A stretch of DNA of 64,000 nucleotides from NCBI GenBank assembly GCA_963748405.1, contig CAVVIT010000003.1:1-64000 (forward strand), written 5' to 3'. Below, one piece after another: positions 1 through 9,334 of this stretch. Every line of letters begins with the position of its first letter. Position 1 is the stretch's first letter. A program made the position numbers and the translations under genes. The notes beneath the pieces were generated by a model. It was not told where the DNA came from. It did no database searches and was given only the letters and a program-made list of their open reading frames with translations. Source of the stretch: Fen-1273 sp963748405 (GTDB taxonomy: Bacteria; Bacteroidota; Ignavibacteria; UBA10030; UBA6906).

Positions 1-460
1 ACCCGCGGTACGAGACCACGAACAGGAAGAACAACAGACCGACGAACCTCCACTGCATGTAGCCGGTGCCGGCGACCGCCACCGCGTGGTCGCTCGAGAA
101 GAAATCGATGATGTTGTACGAGAAGAGATACCCCGGAACGCCGAAGGCGATGCCGAGGACCAGGGCAAGGAGCAGGGAGTTGTTGAGGACGCTCCCGGCG
201 CCCGCGTAGTCTGTTTCACCGGAGCGCCGGGCGATGAGGACGTGCGTGCCGGTGGCCAGGCTGGAAAAGACGCTCGTGATCGCCCAGGAGGCGAGCATCC
301 CGAGCCCCATCGCGGCGAGGACGACGGAAGTGTTCGGAAGCCGTCCCACCATCGCCGTGTCCACGACGGAGACAACCATCTGCGCGGAGAGTCCGGCAAC
401 TGCGGGCGCCGAAATCCTCATGACCGTGCGCGTGAGTGGTTTGTCCGGAAGGAAGCCCAT
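1..460 (-). CDS. MATE family efflux transporter, N-terminal part (runs off the window edge)
   Basis: About 153 residues are readable on the minus strand, from an ATG at 460 to the window edge with no stop. The protein opens with a short cytoplasmic stretch (MGFLPDKPLTRTVMRISAPA), then hydrophobic segments containing VVDTAMVGRLP and ATGTHVLIARRSGE-like text (the latter read as LATGTHVLIARRSGE). This is the usual start of NorM/DinF-type MATE antiporters, which export drugs or metabolites using Na+ or H+. Family members are about 450 residues, so roughly two thirds lies outside. Substrate cannot be inferred. The start follows a 105-base intergenic region with GC-rich hairpins. Confidence 0.85.
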   Translation of the reverse strand, partial: MGFLPDKPLTRTVMRISAPAVAGLSAQMVVSVVDTAMVGRLPNTSVVLAAMGLGMLASWAITSVFSSLATGTHVLIARRSGETDYAGAGSVLNNSLLLALVLGIAFGVPGYLFSYNIIDFFSSDHAVAVAGTGYMQWRFVGLLFFLFVVSYRG

Positions 461-501
461 GCGGTCCCGCAGAGACTCTGATGAGTTGTGAAACGCGGCC
501 T

Positions 502-530
502 GGCGCCGTCGCCGACGGCGCCTTCGGCGC
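502..530. repeat. GC-rich nested palindromes between the TPR gene and the MATE gene
   Basis: Bases 502-522 form a perfect inverted repeat with 10-base arms around one central base. The right arm (ggcgcc) is used again in a second palindrome, ggcgcc-ttc-ggcgcc, at 517-530. A further GC-rich hairpin lies at about 538-556. They sit after the stop of the TPR gene in its direction of transcription. There is no T-run, so a rho-independent terminator is only possible. A REP-like element is an alternative. Confidence 0.5.
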
Positions 531-565
531 CGTTGTTGCCCCCCCGGCAAGGGGCCGGGCGGAGT

Positions 566-1256
566 CTACACCGAGAGCTGGGCTATGAACCGGTCGGCGT
601 CCCGGGCGAACGCTGTCGTCGGGTAGTTTTTCTTGATGCGCTTGTAAAGATCGATCGCCTTGTCCTTTTCACCGGCCTGCCCGTAATCCCGTGCCGCGCT
701 GTTGAGGTTCTCCGCGGCGCTGATGTCCTTCGGATACTGCGTCGCGGCCTTTTCAAACGACGAGGCGGCTTCCCGGTACATACCCTTGGATTCGTAGCAC
801 GAGCCGATTCCCGACAGGCGCGACGCCGCGAGGAGCTCTCCCGACGGGCTGCAGTCCTCGAAATCCCTGAGGGCGTCGTCGTACTTCCCGAGATGAAGAT
901 ACGCGCTCGCGAGGTAGAACCGGGCGAGGTCGCCCGAGGCGGAATTGCCGGTCGTTCTCCACGATCGACTTCAGACCCTGGATGTTCTTTTCGGGCATCT
1001 GTCGACGGCGGTCTGATACTGTCCGGGCGTCGAACACTTCAAATATCGACCCCAGCGCGGTGATCGCCTTTTCGTTGTTATCGGAACGGTTCTTGACGTA
1101 GATGACGGAGGCGAGCACGGCCAGAACCACCACCGTGACGACGATGCTGATGTTCCGCTTGTTCTCCTCGTAAAATGTCGTCAGCTTGACGTACGACGAG
1201 ACAAGCGCGTCTTCTTTCAGTTCCCTCTTGGAGATTTTCTTTTTCGGTCGGAGCAT
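566..1256 (-). pseudogene. Tetratricopeptide-repeat membrane protein, disrupted by three single-base indels
   Basis: The start at 1256 gives a basic N-terminus (MLRPKKKISKRELKEDALVS) and one transmembrane helix at about residues 37-53, as in YfgM-like periplasmic TPR proteins. The TPR part then appears in shifted frames. GQYQTAVD needs a frame change near 1024-1027, MPEKNIQGLKSIVEND returns near 998-1001, and NSASGDLARFYLASA needs another near 945-949. From there one frame runs to the stop at 566 with clear TPR text (YPKDISAAENLNSAARDYGQ). Repaired, it would be about 230 residues. Three indels in under 100 bases point to local sequence error or recent decay. Likely role: a TPR scaffold near the inner membrane; partner unknown. 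Confidence 0.7.
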
Positions 1257-1280
1257 TGCGTTCGGCGGTCCTTTACCGGT

Positions 1281-1308
1281 AATGTGAATGCGTGCGGATG
1301 GTCGTCAA
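1281..1308 (-). promoter_or_regulatory. Possible promoter of the TPR gene
   Basis: On the minus strand, TTGACG (1303-1308) is followed after 16 bases by CACATT (1281-1286). The start codon at 1256 is 24 bases further on. The -10 box is weak and the -35 lies directly at the 3' end of the tRNA gene. Confidence 0.3.
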
Positions 1309-1309
1309 G

Positions 1310-1383
<74 letters not shown>

Positions 1384-1448
1384 GGTGATCCGGTGACCGG
1401 CCTCCCCCCGCTTGAGAGAAGCCGGCCGCCCACGGGCTGGCTAACCCA

Positions 1449-3137
1449 TCATAAAATATACGACATACGGCCTTCGGATGCAAGCAAACCGCCCGACAGG
1501 CGCAGGAGCCCGAGGATAACGAGCATCAGGATGACCGAGCAGGCGGAGGCCGCCCCGATATTGAACAGGCGGAGCTGTGCCAGGATCTCGACGGAAACGG
1601 GACGGCTGTCGTACGTGTAGAGCATGATGGAGGAGACGAATTCCCCCAGCGAGCCGATGAGGACGAGAACCGCGCCGGAAACGATCCCCGGAAGGAGGAG
1701 CGGGAGCGCGACGGTGCGGAAGCGCCGCATCGTCCCCGCGCCCAGGCCCGAGGCCGCTTCCAGAAGCGAGCCGTCGATCCCTTCGAGCGAAGCGGCGACA
1801 GAGCGGACGACCACCGGGTATTCGCGGATGAAATACGCCAGCGGGAGTATCCAGAACGTCCCGACGAGAAGGGCCGGGACGCCGAGGATCGCGGGCCTGT
1901 TGAACGCCAGGATGAGCGCGACCGCCACGACGGTCCCCGGCACGGCGTAGGGAACCGTGAGCGCGACGTTTCCCCATGTGCGGAAGACCCTGTGCGTTTT
2001 TCCCGTGACGCCGAACGCGGCGGTCACGCCGAACGCCAGCGAGGCCGCCAGCGCAAGCAGGGCCATCGCCACGCTGTTGAGGACCGGGCCGAACAGGGAC
2101 GCATCGGTGAAGAACGTCGCGTAGTTCGCCAGCGTGTACGCGGAGGGGATCCACTGTGTCGTCCAGGATCCCTCGCGGGCAAGGGAGAGCACGACGATGG
2201 CGGCGACGGGAAGGAGTTCGATCCCGAGAAGGGCGCACGCGATGAATATCATGATCCGCCGCGGCACCTTCCCCGGCGTCAGCCGTCCGGGCACCCGGGT
2301 ACCTTTGCGCGCGACGCCCGAACGGCGCGCGGGCCCGAGCGTGAGAAAGAGGTAGAACAGGATCGACACACCGGTCAGGAGGACGGACTGCGCCGCGGCG
2401 AGGTCCATGTCGCCGTTGAGCTTCGAGGCATAGATCTGCAGCGTGATGAAGTGCTTCCCCCCGGCAAAGAGCAGGGGAGCCGTGAAGGAGGCCATGCTCG
2501 ACATGAACGTGAGGGCGGCGGCCGCAAGGAGCCCCGGCCGGAGCTCCGGCAGCACGACGCGGAGGAACGTCCGCAGCGGGCCGCTCCCGAGTCCCGAGGC
2601 CGCTTCGAGCTGTGAGCCGTCGAGCGCCCCGAGCGCGGAGGAAGCAAAAAGGTAGAAATAGACGTGGAAGGAATAGACGTGCACGAGGATCACACCGGCG
2701 ATCCCCCCCGCCGGGAGCACGGGTGAACCGGTGCGGAAGAGCAGCTGGAGCCCCCGGGGAATGATGCCGGTTTCGCCGAAGACGAACAGGAACGCGATGA
2801 CTCCCACCAGCGGGGGAAGGGCGACGGGGAGCACGGCAAGCCGCGCAAGGAATCCGCGCATCGGAAAACGGCACTGCGTGAAGACAAAAGCGAGGAACAG
2901 GCCGAGCACGCCGCTCAGGACGACGGACAGGAGCGACACGGAGACGGAATTCCACACCGCTTCGAGGTTCACCCTGTCCGACATATCGAACAGGGCCCGG
3001 TAGTGGTCCAGCGAGAATGTTCCGCCGCTCGTCAGGCTTTCCGCGACGGTCGCGCAGAGCGGGTAGAGGACGAACACCCCGAACACCGAGGCGAGGAGGA
3101 AGACCGTCAGGACCTTCGTCGCCGAACGGACGTTCAT
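1449..3137 (-). CDS. Fe(III)-type ABC transporter permease (fused two-domain)
   Basis: Inner-membrane permease of about 562 residues with two homologous halves of six helices each, as in FbpB/AfuB and ThiP. Each half carries an EAA coupling loop, LEAASGLGSGPLRTFLRV in the first and LEAASGLGAGTMRRFRTV in the second, where the ATPase docks. An in-frame extension upstream exists, but the start at 3137 forms an ATGA overlap with the ATPase stop, and MNVRSATKVLTVFLLASVF is a normal opening. It works with the ATPase and lipoprotein encoded just upstream. By family the substrate is ferric iron or a small anion or cofactor. The sequence does not settle which. Confidence 0.88.
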   Translation of the reverse strand: MNVRSATKVLTVFLLASVFGVFVLYPLCATVAESLTSGGTFSLDHYRALFDMSDRVNLEAVWNSVSVSLLSVVLSGVLGLFLAFVFTQCRFPMRGFLARLAVLPVALPPLVGVIAFLFVFGETGIIPRGLQLLFRTGSPVLPAGGIAGVILVHVYSFHVYFYLFASSALGALDGSQLEAASGLGSGPLRTFLRVVLPELRPGLLAAAALTFMSSMASFTAPLLFAGGKHFITLQIYASKLNGDMDLAAAQSVLLTGVSILFYLFLTLGPARRSGVARKGTRVPGRLTPGKVPRRIMIFIACALLGIELLPVAAIVVLSLAREGSWTTQWIPSAYTLANYATFFTDASLFGPVLNSVAMALLALAASLAFGVTAAFGVTGKTHRVFRTWGNVALTVPYAVPGTVVAVALILAFNRPAILGVPALLVGTFWILPLAYFIREYPVVVRSVAASLEGIDGSLLEAASGLGAGTMRRFRTVALPLLLPGIVSGAVLVLIGSLGEFVSSIMLYTYDSRPVSVEILAQLRLFNIGAASACSVILMLVILGLLRLSGGLLASEGRMSYIL

Positions 3138-4192
3138 CGCCGGGCCCGGAAGATATGGCAGTGACGCCAGTCCACGTTGACGGCGACGTTCGTCCCGGGC
3201 GCGATGATCCCGGTCTCCGGCGTGCTCACGACGAGCGCTTTCAGCTGCCTGCCGCCGGCGGTGAGAGAGAACGTCGTCGTGAACCCGGTGTATTCGCGGG
3301 AACGGACGATTGCACGGAACGCCCCCTCCTTCTCCCCCGCCGCAAACGAGAGCCCCTCCGGCTTCAGCGCCAGGACTGCCGGACCGGACGGGAGGACGGC
3401 GACACCGGGGGGAAGCGGGAGCGCGACGTCGTTCCACGTGATGAGGCCGCGCGCGGCGTCGAGATCGCAGTCGACGAGCGACGCCCCCCCGAGAAACTCG
3501 GCAACAAACGTGCTCGCGGGTTCTCCGTACAGAACGGCGGGCCCGGCCGACTGTTCGACCGCGCCGCCGCGCATCACGGCGATCCGGTCCGCCAGGCTCA
3601 TCGCCTCACCCTGATCGTGCGTGACGTACACCGTCGTGATCCCCGTCGACCGCTGGAGCGCTCGAATTTCCTCCCTCGTCTGCAGGCGGAGTGCGATGTC
3701 GAGATTGCTGAGCGGCTCGTCGAACAGGAGAAGCCGGGGACGGACGACAAGCGCACGCGCAACGGCGACCCGCTGCTGCTCTCCGCCGCTGAGCGCCGGC
3801 ACGGCGGAACCGCTCTTCTCCGTCATCCTGACGCTCTCCAGCGCCTCCATCACGCGGGCGCGCATCGCGTCTCCGGAGATCTTCCGCGAGCGGAGACCGA
3901 ACGCGACGTTCTCAAACACCGTCATGTGCGGAAACAGGGCGTAGTTCTGGAAGACCATCCCGATTTCCCGGTCCCGCGGAGTGAGGCTCGTGATCTCGTC
4001 GTCCCCCAGAAACACCTCCCCCGCATCGGGCCGTTCATACCCTGCAATCATCCTCAGGAGCGTCGTCTTGCCGCATCCGCTCGGACCGAGTATCGCGAAG
4101 AATTCGCCCGAGGAAATTTCCAGATCGGTGGGGCGGACCGCGGCGAACGATCCGAAACTCTTCGACACCGCTTTCAGTCTGAGCGCGGACAC
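3134..4192 (-). CDS. ABC transporter ATP-binding protein, Fe(III)/polyamine/thiamine type
   Basis: Cytoplasmic ATPase of 352 residues. Walker A GPSGCGKTT is at 36-44, Q-loop Gln82, signature LSGGEQQR at 134-141, Walker B LLLFDEP at 154-160 and the H-loop His192. A C-terminal TOBE-like region (about 245-350) follows, as in FbpC/PotA. It starts 3 bases after the binding-protein stop and its own stop overlaps the permease start, so the three genes form one transport operon. All catalytic motifs look intact. Confidence 0.92.
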   Translation of the reverse strand: MSALRLKAVSKSFGSFAAVRPTDLEISSGEFFAILGPSGCGKTTLLRMIAGYERPDAGEVFLGDDEITSLTPRDREIGMVFQNYALFPHMTVFENVAFGLRSRKISGDAMRARVMEALESVRMTEKSGSAVPALSGGEQQRVAVARALVVRPRLLLFDEPLSNLDIALRLQTREEIRALQRSTGITTVYVTHDQGEAMSLADRIAVMRGGAVEQSAGPAVLYGEPASTFVAEFLGGASLVDCDLDAARGLITWNDVALPLPPGVAVLPSGPAVLALKPEGLSFAAGEKEGAFRAIVRSREYTGFTTTFSLTAGGRQLKALVVSTPETGIIAPGTNVAVNVDWRHCHIFRARR

Positions 4193-4195
4193 CGG

Positions 4196-5227
4196 TCAGC
4201 CGGCCCCGGAATTCAGCCCGCGGCCCCGCACGGTTTCGTCCCACCTTTTCATCCATTCCTTCTCACGGAAGGCGAGCGTGTCGAAATCCACGCCGAGGGG
4301 ACGCATCTGGAGCGCCTGCATCCAGCCGGGAAGGGCGGACCGCGGAACGTCGCTCCGCGCGGGAATCCTGAAAAACTCCTGTGCCTGGCGTATCATGCTC
4401 TCGCGCGAGGTGACGAACTCGTAGAACCGCCTTGCCGCCTCCGGGTGCCTCGCACCGCGGACGACCGCGATGCCGTCGGTGATGAGCGGCGTCCCGGAGG
4501 CCGGGATCACGAACGCAAACGGGTAGTGATGCGATTCCACCTGGAGCATCACGTCGGGAAGATCCCAGAGCGTCACCAGCCCTTCCTCGCGCGCAATCGC
4601 GATATACAGCTGCGTCGGGTCCGCGGTGTACGTCTTCGTGTTCGCGTCCAGTCTCCGCAGCCAGTCAAATCCCCGTTCCGGGTCCCCCGTCCCCCGCATC
4701 GCACGGAGTATCATCGAGGAAAATATGATCCTCATCGTCCCCGACGCGAGGGGGGAACGGATGATGACCTTGCCTCTCCAGGCGGGGTCGAGCAGGTCAT
4801 CCCAGTCCTTCGGCGCCCCGGCGGCAGTCACCCTGTTGCTGTTGTACATGATCACTTCGGGAGTGAGAAACGTGCCGTACCACAGTTTTTCCCTGCTCCT
4901 GTACGACTCTTCCGCAACGCTGTCCCAGGAGGGGACGTACCGCTCCAGGAGCCCCTCCCGCCCGGCACGCGAGAACGCCGTCATGGGTCCCCCCCACCAG
5001 ACATCCGCCTGCGGGTTCCCGCTCTCGGTGCGGATCCTGTCGTAGACGTCCTGGGAGCCCATGTCAAGCCACTGGACGGTCTCCTCCGGGTGCGCCGATT
5101 CGTAGGACCGGGCGAATGCGGTGAGCATTTCCTTCCCGTGGGGGGAATAGACGACGACGGGTGCGGTCCCCCTCTTCGCACACCCGGCGGAGAGCATCGC
5201 TGCGGCAATCACAACGTACGTTTTCAT
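4196..5227 (-). CDS. Periplasmic substrate-binding lipoprotein of the Fe(III)-type ABC importer
   Basis: 343 residues starting MKTYVVIAAAMLSAGC, a signal peptide with lipobox LSAGC, so probably membrane-anchored. The mature protein has the type 2 periplasmic-binding fold of the AfuA/FbpA group, with characteristic text such as DMGSQDVYDRIR and PQADVWWGGP, then YNSNRV and DWDDLLDPAWRGKV. A longer in-frame N-terminus is possible, but the start at 5227 overlaps the PIG-L stop (ATGA) and yields the signal peptide. Substrate is uncertain; iron or an organic anion are the family options. Confidence 0.88.
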   Translation of the reverse strand: MKTYVVIAAAMLSAGCAKRGTAPVVVYSPHGKEMLTAFARSYESAHPEETVQWLDMGSQDVYDRIRTESGNPQADVWWGGPMTAFSRAGREGLLERYVPSWDSVAEESYRSREKLWYGTFLTPEVIMYNSNRVTAAGAPKDWDDLLDPAWRGKVIIRSPLASGTMRIIFSSMILRAMRGTGDPERGFDWLRRLDANTKTYTADPTQLYIAIAREEGLVTLWDLPDVMLQVESHHYPFAFVIPASGTPLITDGIAVVRGARHPEAARRFYEFVTSRESMIRQAQEFFRIPARSDVPRSALPGWMQALQMRPLGVDFDTLAFREKEWMKRWDETVRGRGLNSGAG

Positions 5228-7599
5228 GGGGCGGAAAGGCGGTGAGCGGGATAGGAGAGCATGTTCGCAAAGCAGCGGAACGCTCCCGCGTTCCCCTCTT
5301 TCAACTGCCTGTACCAGACGTAGCATGTATAGATGTAGGAGCCCCTGCCGTACTTCGCCACGAGGTACCCGGTATCAAGCTGCGGCTCATCCGGATCGGC
5401 CGACGAGAGGAGACGGGCATAGTCGGCCGGGACGTTCGAAGGAAAGTAGAGTCCACGCTCCTGGATCCACCCGTCCCAGTCTGAGGGGCCGATACGGTTC
5501 GGCGCGTTCAATAACGGATGCAGCGGATCCAGGACGCGGACCGGAGCTTCCTCGACGCACACACGCCGGCCGCCGATCGCAAACGGGAACGGGGCGTACT
5601 CCGGCTTCCATTCCTGCGGGCGCTGGTACATCACGAGGAGGTTTCCCCCCGCGCGGACATATTCCAGGAGCCTCTGGTTGAACTGGCGGAGCGTATCGCG
5701 CAGGAGGTACGCACGTATGTCCACGACGATCGTCGTGTACCGGGAAAGCGCTCCGGAGGCGAGTTCGGCGTCGGCAATCAGCGAACAGTCGACGCCGAGC
5801 GCGCGTGCCGCGGATTCGATCGTGTTGTCCTGGCTCCGGATGATGCCGATGCGTACGCCGGGATCCACCGCCGCGTCGATCACGTGGACGGTCACGGGGA
5901 CGCTCGCAAATTCCGTCCTCACGTGGATCGTGTATGCCCCCGGCGGAATGTCCGCGGGGGGGCGCACGCGGAGCGAACCCGAGGCCGTGCTGTCTTCGGC
6001 GGAGATCACGAACGGAGCGTTCTCGGCGGTCCAGCCCGGCGTGGCCCTGATGCCGATCCTCCCGGCGGTCTTATGCGGAAGGAAATTGCGCACCGTGTAT
6101 CCCAGCGTGAACCCTTCGGCGACGCGCGAGCGAAGGAGCGCGACGGAATGCCGGTCCACGTCGACGGTCTGGGGAGGGGCCACGTCGAACCGCGGAACAA
6201 CCGCGAGCCGCACGGGGTGCCCGTCGGCGGTGAAGTCGACGCGCGCGCGCACGTCCTGGTGGAGCTCGATCGAGCGGTACTGCGTGAGCGCGCGGGGAAG
6301 CGTCGCGAGCGCCTCCTCACCCGTGGTGAGCGTGTAGACCGAACGATCCACCCCCCCCGCCAGGGAGTGGAGGGCATCGGGATCCGGATCGATGACCCAT
6401 CCGGGGGGGACGTGGAAACTCCACCGGACGCCGCCGAGGCTGCATCCGGACGAGGAGACGGTCAGGTCGCAATCGACCCTCTGCCGGGGGACGACGACGG
6501 AATCCCTGAGGTGCATATCCGCTTCGATTCCGCACGCGGCGGCCGCAAGGGTCCCCGATTCGTCCTCCCAGTGGTCGATCATCCGGCGGGCAAGATCGGA
6601 AAGTCCGCCCCGCGAGGCGAGGGAATCGCAGCGGGAGAACACCGAGGAGGCGACCGCGAGCATCGAGTCCTGCGCAATCCCGGGATGGAGACGGTCGATC
6701 TCGCGGCGGACGGAGGCCAGGGGAGCAACGGAAGGATCCCTGAACAGGTCGATGCCTGAGAAGAAGTTCGTGCTGTCCTGTTCGTACAGACTGTTCGTCC
6801 GCACGAGCCGGTAGAGGCTCTTCCCCCGGGTGAACGCGCGGAGATTCGCCCGCTCCATCCCCTGCGTCCTGTGCTTGCGGAGCGCTTCCACGGCGATATC
6901 GAGATATGTCTTCCCCCTGGCGGGATCGGTTGCATTGATGTCGTTCGACACGTCCGCGGCACCCTCGAACCGGCCGAAGGCCCTGAAAAAGAGCTTCCGC
7001 GGCTGCCAGACGGTGACCCCTTCTTCGCGGAGCTGCTCGGGGAAAAACGTGGAATCGGCCGCGGCGTCGAACGCCGCGATCGCGGTGATGGCGACCGCCT
7101 GGTGGTTGCCGTGACCGTCGATCGTGTTGTGATTCGTGAAGAGGACGTCGGGCCTGTATTTGCGGATGACGTACACGAGACGGCGGAGCGCCTCCGCCTG
7201 GCCTCCCCATTTCTGAAATGTCTCGGTGGCGGTTTTCGAATAACCGAAATCAAGGAAATTGAGGAAGTGCACTTCAGTGCCGAGCACACGCCCGGCTTCC
7301 CGGGTTTCCTGCGAGCGGAGCACCCCCAGCTCCTCGTAGAGCTCCGGCCCCTTTTCGTTCTGCCCCCCCTCCCCCCTCGTGAAGAGCACCGAATACGTCC
7401 GCACGCCGAACTTCATGCGGTAGTACGCCAGCGTCGCCCCGTCCTCATCGTCCGGGTGCGCCGAGATGTCCATCAGGACGCCGTCCTGGGAAATGTCAAG
7501 AAGGGCCTGGCGCACGTCCTGCGCCCGGTCCTGGGACCTGAGCGCGAACGGCAGAAACAGGATCACGACGAACGGGAGCAATCTCCTGCACATACGCAT
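5224..7599 (-). CDS. Secreted PIG-L (LmbE-like) family deacetylase
   Basis: 791 residues with a signal peptide (MRMCRRLLPFVVILFLPFAL). The PIG-L deacetylase domain occupies about 40-280: the zinc and catalytic motif HPDDE is at 48-52 and the third metal-ligand motif HGNH at 162-165. Family enzymes remove N-acetyl groups from GlcNAc-containing glycans or conjugates. The C-terminal half looks like beta-sandwich modules followed by an alpha/beta region (DPGVRIGIIRSQDNTIESAA...) resembling a GATase/ThuA fold. ATG codons at 7599 and 7593 are both possible. It starts 1 base after the Sua5 stop and overlaps the binding-protein start, so it is translationally coupled on both sides. Substrate unknown. 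Confidence 0.87.
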   Translation of the reverse strand: MRMCRRLLPFVVILFLPFALRSQDRAQDVRQALLDISQDGVLMDISAHPDDEDGATLAYYRMKFGVRTYSVLFTRGEGGQNEKGPELYEELGVLRSQETREAGRVLGTEVHFLNFLDFGYSKTATETFQKWGGQAEALRRLVYVIRKYRPDVLFTNHNTIDGHGNHQAVAITAIAAFDAAADSTFFPEQLREEGVTVWQPRKLFFRAFGRFEGAADVSNDINATDPARGKTYLDIAVEALRKHRTQGMERANLRAFTRGKSLYRLVRTNSLYEQDSTNFFSGIDLFRDPSVAPLASVRREIDRLHPGIAQDSMLAVASSVFSRCDSLASRGGLSDLARRMIDHWEDESGTLAAAACGIEADMHLRDSVVVPRQRVDCDLTVSSSGCSLGGVRWSFHVPPGWVIDPDPDALHSLAGGVDRSVYTLTTGEEALATLPRALTQYRSIELHQDVRARVDFTADGHPVRLAVVPRFDVAPPQTVDVDRHSVALLRSRVAEGFTLGYTVRNFLPHKTAGRIGIRATPGWTAENAPFVISAEDSTASGSLRVRPPADIPPGAYTIHVRTEFASVPVTVHVIDAAVDPGVRIGIIRSQDNTIESAARALGVDCSLIADAELASGALSRYTTIVVDIRAYLLRDTLRQFNQRLLEYVRAGGNLLVMYQRPQEWKPEYAPFPFAIGGRRVCVEEAPVRVLDPLHPLLNAPNRIGPSDWDGWIQERGLYFPSNVPADYARLLSSADPDEPQLDTGYLVAKYGRGSYIYTCYVWYRQLKEGNAGAFRCFANMLSYPAHRLSAP

Positions 7600-7600
7600 A

Positions 7601-8245
7601 TCACCGTATCAATGTTGGAATGATCTGTGTCAGCTTCTCCGCGCTTATCACCCCCTCGCGGACGAGCCGGGGGACCGGCCCGGAGACGTCCACGATCGTC
7701 GACGGGAGCGTCCGGGGAAGAACCCCTCCGTCGATGAACAGGTCCACGCCCGGTCCCAGCACGCGTTCGATCTCGTCAACCGTCCACTGTGCCGGCTCCC
7801 CGGAGATGTTCGCGCTCGTGGAGATCAAGGGGCAGCCGCTGAGCTCGGCGAGCCGTGTGCAGAGCCGGTGTGACGGCACGCGGATGCCGATACGGCCGGA
7901 CCCCCGCGTCACGGCTGCCGGAACGTGCGTCCCGGCACGGAAGAGGAGCGTCAGCGGCCCGGGCCAGAACGTTTCCATGAGCAGCCTCCCCGCATCGGTG
8001 ATCTCGTCGGTCAGGCCGAGAACGGCCCCGGGGGTATGGACGATCACCAGGACGGGTTTGTCCTCCGTCCGCTTCTTGATTGCCTGAACGCGGCCCACGG
8101 CTCCCGCGTTCCAGGCGTTGGCACCCATGCCGTAGAGCGTATCGGTCGGATACACGACGACGCCCCCCGCCTGTATCACCTCCGCCGCAAGCATGACCGT
8201 GCGGTCCGCCGGCGCGCTCACATCGACGCTCAACCGTAGTGCCAT
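7601..8245 (-). CDS. tsaC: L-threonylcarbamoyladenylate synthase (TsaC/Sua5/YwlC family)
   Basis: 214 residues covering the YrdC domain only. It makes threonylcarbamoyl-AMP from threonine, bicarbonate and ATP, the first step of the t6A37 tRNA modification. Visible landmarks are YPTDTLYGMGANA near residues 32-44, the nucleotide-site KKRTEDKP near 57-64, STSANISGEP near 141-150 and the terminal PSTIVDVS. There is no C-terminal Sua5 domain, so it is the short TsaC form. It lies 33 bases after the heptosyltransferase gene and directly before the deacetylase. Confidence 0.93.
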   Translation of the reverse strand: MALRLSVDVSAPADRTVMLAAEVIQAGGVVVYPTDTLYGMGANAWNAGAVGRVQAIKKRTEDKPVLVIVHTPGAVLGLTDEITDAGRLLMETFWPGPLTLLFRAGTHVPAAVTRGSGRIGIRVPSHRLCTRLAELSGCPLISTSANISGEPAQWTVDEIERVLGPGVDLFIDGGVLPRTLPSTIVDVSGPVPRLVREGVISAEKLTQIIPTLIR

Positions 8246-8278
8246 GGATGTTCTCCGGTGAAAACTCCTGCTGTCGGT

Positions 8279-9334
8279 TCAGTCGTTCCGTACCGCGAGC
8301 GCAAGGACTTCATTGCGCACGCGCGGGGCGGAAATCTCTTTCATGCAGTCGAACGTTCCCGTCGGACACTTCTTCCCCCCGTGGACGGAACAGGGGCGGC
8401 ACCGGAGGCCGGCCGTTTCGACGATCCGGTCCCGGGGTCCCGCAGGGGCGAAGCCGAACGACGGAAGCGTGGGACCGAATATCGCCACGACGGGGATCCC
8501 CATCGCCGAGGCGAGGTGGACGGGCGCGCTGTCGTTGCTCACGATCGCCCTGCACCTCCCGATGAGGTCCGCCGATTCCAGAAGCGAAAACCGTCCCGAG
8601 CCGTCCGCCACACGGGGATCGGACGCAGACGCCGCGAGGCGGGCGCACAGATCCCTGTCCCCGGCGCCCCCGACCAGCACCACGTGCAGCCCTTCATCGA
8701 GAAGAAGCCGGATGAGGAGGGCGAATGCCGATTCCGGCCACCGCTTCGTGTTCCAGACCGACCCGGGGGCGACGGCGATGCACGGCGGAGCGTTCTGCAC
8801 CGCGTCTTTTCCGAACGAGGTCCTCACAAACGCGTCGACGGCGAGCCGGTCGGAGGCCGACGGGTACAGCCGGGGAAACCGGAGCCGTCCCGGGGGAACG
8901 CCCAGGGGAGCGGCAAGCGAGAGGTTCCGCCCGATCTCATGGATGGTGACGTCGTAGCGAACCCTGTGCGTGAGAAGGAGCGCGCCGGCGCTGATGTCGA
9001 ACCCGATTCTCACGGGGATGCCGGCCAGGCGGCAGAGAAGGGCGCTCCGGAGCGACCTGTGCGGGATGATCGCCGCGTCGTACGAGCCGGCGCGGAGACG
9101 CGCCGCCATCCTCAGGAGGCCCGCGGGGCCGCTGTCGGCGCCCCTCTTGTCGTATGCGAAGACACGGCCGACGGCGGGGTGGCCCGCAAAGAGCTCTCCC
9201 GCGGCGGGGATCGTCACCGCCGCCAGCGCGGATTCAGGGAACCTCTCGTGGAGCAACTGGAACAGCGGAAGAGAAAGGATCACGTCGCCGACGAAGGCGG
9301 TCTGAACGACGACGATCGAGCGGGGAGCGGTCAT
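8279..9334 (-). CDS. Glycosyltransferase family 9, LPS heptosyltransferase (WaaF/RfaF type)
   Basis: 351 residues. GT9 enzymes add ADP-heptose to the LPS inner core on the cytoplasmic face. The N-terminus (RSIVVVQTAFVGDVILSLPL) is the typical GT9 opening. The sugar-nucleotide half contains APGSVWNTKRWP, VLVGGAGDRD, SNDSAPVHLASAMGIPVVAIFGPT and the terminal Cys-containing CRPCSVHGGKKCP of heptosyltransferase II. The start at 9334 makes an ATGA overlap with the acyltransferase stop; a 15-residue in-frame extension upstream is less likely. Together with the preceding gene it suggests LPS assembly. Confidence 0.9.
   Translation of the reverse strand: MTAPRSIVVVQTAFVGDVILSLPLFQLLHERFPESALAAVTIPAAGELFAGHPAVGRVFAYDKRGADSGPAGLLRMAARLRAGSYDAAIIPHRSLRSALLCRLAGIPVRIGFDISAGALLLTHRVRYDVTIHEIGRNLSLAAPLGVPPGRLRFPRLYPSASDRLAVDAFVRTSFGKDAVQNAPPCIAVAPGSVWNTKRWPESAFALLIRLLLDEGLHVVLVGGAGDRDLCARLAASASDPRVADGSGRFSLLESADLIGRCRAIVSNDSAPVHLASAMGIPVVAIFGPTLPSFGFAPAGPRDRIVETAGLRCRPCSVHGGKKCPTGTFDCMKEISAPRVRNEVLALAVRND

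Noticed and set aside
3138..3437. A 100-residue N-terminal extension of the Fe-type permease
   Set aside because: It overlaps the ATPase coding region in another frame, is Arg/Gly-rich without hydrophobic segments, and the ATGA overlap start gives a normal permease N-terminus.
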